Below, piece after piece: positions 62,376 to 64,000 of a stretch of 64,000 nt of DNA. Source of the DNA: Zasmidium citrigriseum (Eukaryota > Ascomycota > Dothideomycetes > Mycosphaerellales > Mycosphaerellaceae); NCBI GenBank assembly GCA_002786025.1, contig NHNW01000024.1, positions 124,001 through 188,000 of the forward strand. The letters are read 5' to 3'. The position numbers and the translations under genes were made by a program. The first letter of the stretch is position 1. Each line of letters opens with the position of its first letter. The notes beneath the pieces were generated by a model. The model was given only the letters and a program-made list of their open reading frames with translations. It searched no databases and was not told the origin of the DNA.

Positions 62376-62819
62376 ATGCCACATGATATTCCGTCCGGAT
62401 GCGCGCTGCTGGCGCTGCCGGCCGAGCTGAGAGAGGCAATATACCACTTCGTCGCGCTGGACGACCGCATCGCCTTTGCCGACCACCTCCGCCGCCCGTC
62501 ATTGCTGCAAGCGAGCGAGCAGCTTCGCCAGGAATATGCCGCTGTCTTCTTCGCTGACGAGTTCTTGGTCTTTGACGCGTTTTATCGCGAGACGGCTTCC
62601 TGGTGCGCCGTCGCTGGCAAAGCTGAGAAATTGGATCTCTTCGAGCGCGCCTCCTTCTTCGATATGATCGGCATCGCCAACAGTCCCGCAGGTGCGCAGA
62701 GGTACTGCCAGAAGCACGCCGAGCATACTGTTCATTCCCGGTTTGACGTGAGCCATGGCATCATGACCATGTCCATCAATGGCGGCCCACGGCATTGGCT
62801 GTATTCGATTCGAAGCTGA
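62376..62819 (+). CDS. short F-box-like protein (147 aa)
   Basis: The start MPHDIPSGCALLALPAELREAIYHFV resembles the F-box-like opening (LLxLPxELRxxIYxxV) very common in Dothideomycete proteins of unknown role. A polar helical region follows (RRPSLLQASEQLRQEYAAVFFADEFLVFDAF). Single exon, ends SINGGPRHWLYSIRS. If an F-box, it would link to Skp1, but the sequence is short and lacks a substrate-binding domain. An upstream ATG at 62316 would add 20 residues but overlaps the TATA box. Confidence 0.6.
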   Translation: MPHDIPSGCALLALPAELREAIYHFVALDDRIAFADHLRRPSLLQASEQLRQEYAAVFFADEFLVFDAFYRETASWCAVAGKAEKLDLFERASFFDMIGIANSPAGAQRYCQKHAEHTVHSRFDVSHGIMTMSINGGPRHWLYSIRS

Positions 62820-64000
62820 AAACTCTGGTCAAGATGGCTGCCAACTTGCACATCTCTGCAACGGCACCCCAAGAACCTCAAGTCTCTCGCTTGTCACCGT
62901 GGTCGGTATCCTTGGCGAGGACGGGAAGTAACGGCCGGGACCATTCTTGCTCGCTTCGGGAGAGGAAGGCGCCAACCTCACTTCCCACAACATGCGCAGT
63001 GGGGAATGTCCATCACGTTGCAATCAGCTGAAGTATCTTTTCCGATGGCTGATGAGTGCTGTCGCTCACAACCTGGGACGGCATGCAGTCTCTGCCCGAT
63101 GCTGGAGGTCGAATGGCCGGATATCAACTTCATGGACCGGTGTCGTCGCTTCCGAAACACATTCCGACCACACAAAAGGCACTTCTTTGAAGGCGGCACT
63201 TGGCATCCGATCTTGAGACACTTCCTCGGTGACTGTCCTTTGGATCCAGATTCTCAAATGCCGTCGCTTGCCTTTTTGCATGACATCTAGGGCCTCGCTA
63301 TTGGCTGACATTTCGATAGTGTCAATTGATGGTGGGAATTGCAAAAGATGAATAAGGAGTGATTGGTGTCTGATGATGGAGCTGATTACCTGACTTGCAT
63401 CTACTGCTTGGGCACAGTCTGGAAGAAGTACACACTTCCCTCACATGCCCTCCATCTCTGCCCTAGGTTGACTAGGTCGCCTTTTCCGCACCTTTGTCCG
63501 CCAACACGTTTCTTCGTCTTCGCCGGCATCGCGTTCGATCTTCGCTGAATACGAACGAGACGTGAATCGATTCCGAATTCGCATCAGCACACTGCGATCT
63601 CTTTGTACCCGTTCTGTTGCGAATATCGGATATCTACAGTTCACCTTCTTGACCGGACTATTCTAGATAAGTCAACACGGGGCCGGATTGTACGCAAGTA
63701 CCTTCCATCCCCGGCCAGTACCAACCGATCCAGGCAGCCACGCGCAGGCCACGAGAGAGATCACATTGCTGCAAGGGCTGTATTGCGTGGCGTGAGCTTG
63801 CGGTGCTGGCGTCTGCGAAGTCGCGACACACAACGAGAGAATGCTGCACGAGGTTATAACAGACTCAGCCAAGCGCTAGCGTCATGAAAACGGCCCGGTC
63901 TGCGACAACGAGTCCTTTTCCAGCGATACCAAGTGTCTTACTATGGTTGCGACTATCGCCTCTTACTCACAAGAGGTACATGTCCCAATCGAGAGTCTCG
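62820..64000. other. right end of window, no confident gene
   Basis: A 94-codon frame at 63006-63290 with six cysteines (CCRSQPGTACSLC) is the only candidate; it lacks a signal peptide and supporting splice or promoter signals, so I leave it uncalled. Confidence 0.4.

Noticed and set aside
63006..63290. 94-residue cysteine-containing protein
   Set aside because: No signal peptide, no promoter signal, and an equally long frame lies on the other strand.
1..64000. tRNA, rRNA or CRISPR arrays
   Set aside because: No tRNA-like box A/B pair or cloverleaf, rRNA segment or regular short repeat with unique spacers was recognised by eye; a covariance-model scan could still find a tRNA that I missed.

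Overview
The window is nuclear DNA of a filamentous ascomycete. Genes are compact and separated by short gaps, introns are mostly 47-84 bases with CTRAC-type branch points, and a transposon carries CpA-to-TpA damage typical of repeat-induced point mutation (RIP). A CG-type maintenance methyltransferase (DNMT5 family), a HET-domain gene and a pair of look-alike introns (introner-like elements) fit Dothideomycetes, perhaps the Mycosphaerella relatives. That placement is inference; no rRNA or marker gene settles it.

Layout. 1-10.9 kb: the 3' part of a sugar transporter, a small disordered protein, a RapZ C-domain protein, a 70-residue candidate and a seven-exon secreted protein with near-duplicate introns. 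10.9-28.7 kb: a large intronless DNMT5-type methyltransferase/SNF2 protein, an NmrA-like oxidoreductase, the DNA-repair/TFIIH helicase RAD3, the ribosome-quality-control ligase LTN1 (divergent from RAD3) and a RING protein with a myristoylation signal. 29-44.3 kb: a fungal protein of unknown function, a HET-domain protein, a triose-phosphate/nucleotide-sugar-type transporter, an SR splicing factor, SOF1 and RPN6 on a shared divergent promoter, the Fe-S scaffold ISU1, a serine beta-lactamase-like hydrolase and an unknown protein. 44.7-45.7 kb: a diverged 181-base tandem array immediately 3' of SEC18. 45.8-53.1 kb: SEC18 and a single-module NRPS-like enzyme. 54.06-57.60 kb: a complete but RIP-destroyed Mutator-like (MULE) transposon with perfect 45-base terminal inverted repeats and a 9-base target duplication. 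57.6-64 kb: a monocarboxylate-type MFS transporter, a single-pass membrane protein and a short F-box-like protein.

Most genes are conserved housekeeping functions (proteostasis: LTN1, RPN6, RING; secretion: SEC18; RNA: SR protein, SOF1; DNA: RAD3, DNMT5). The accessory material is the HET gene, the secreted protein, the NRPS-like gene and the transposon. The most interesting signals are the duplicate introns, the 181-base array with paired CTATCCCC / GGRGATAG landmarks whose core also occurs in the SEC18 intron, and the RIP domain that stops about 100-150 bases short of both transposon ends.
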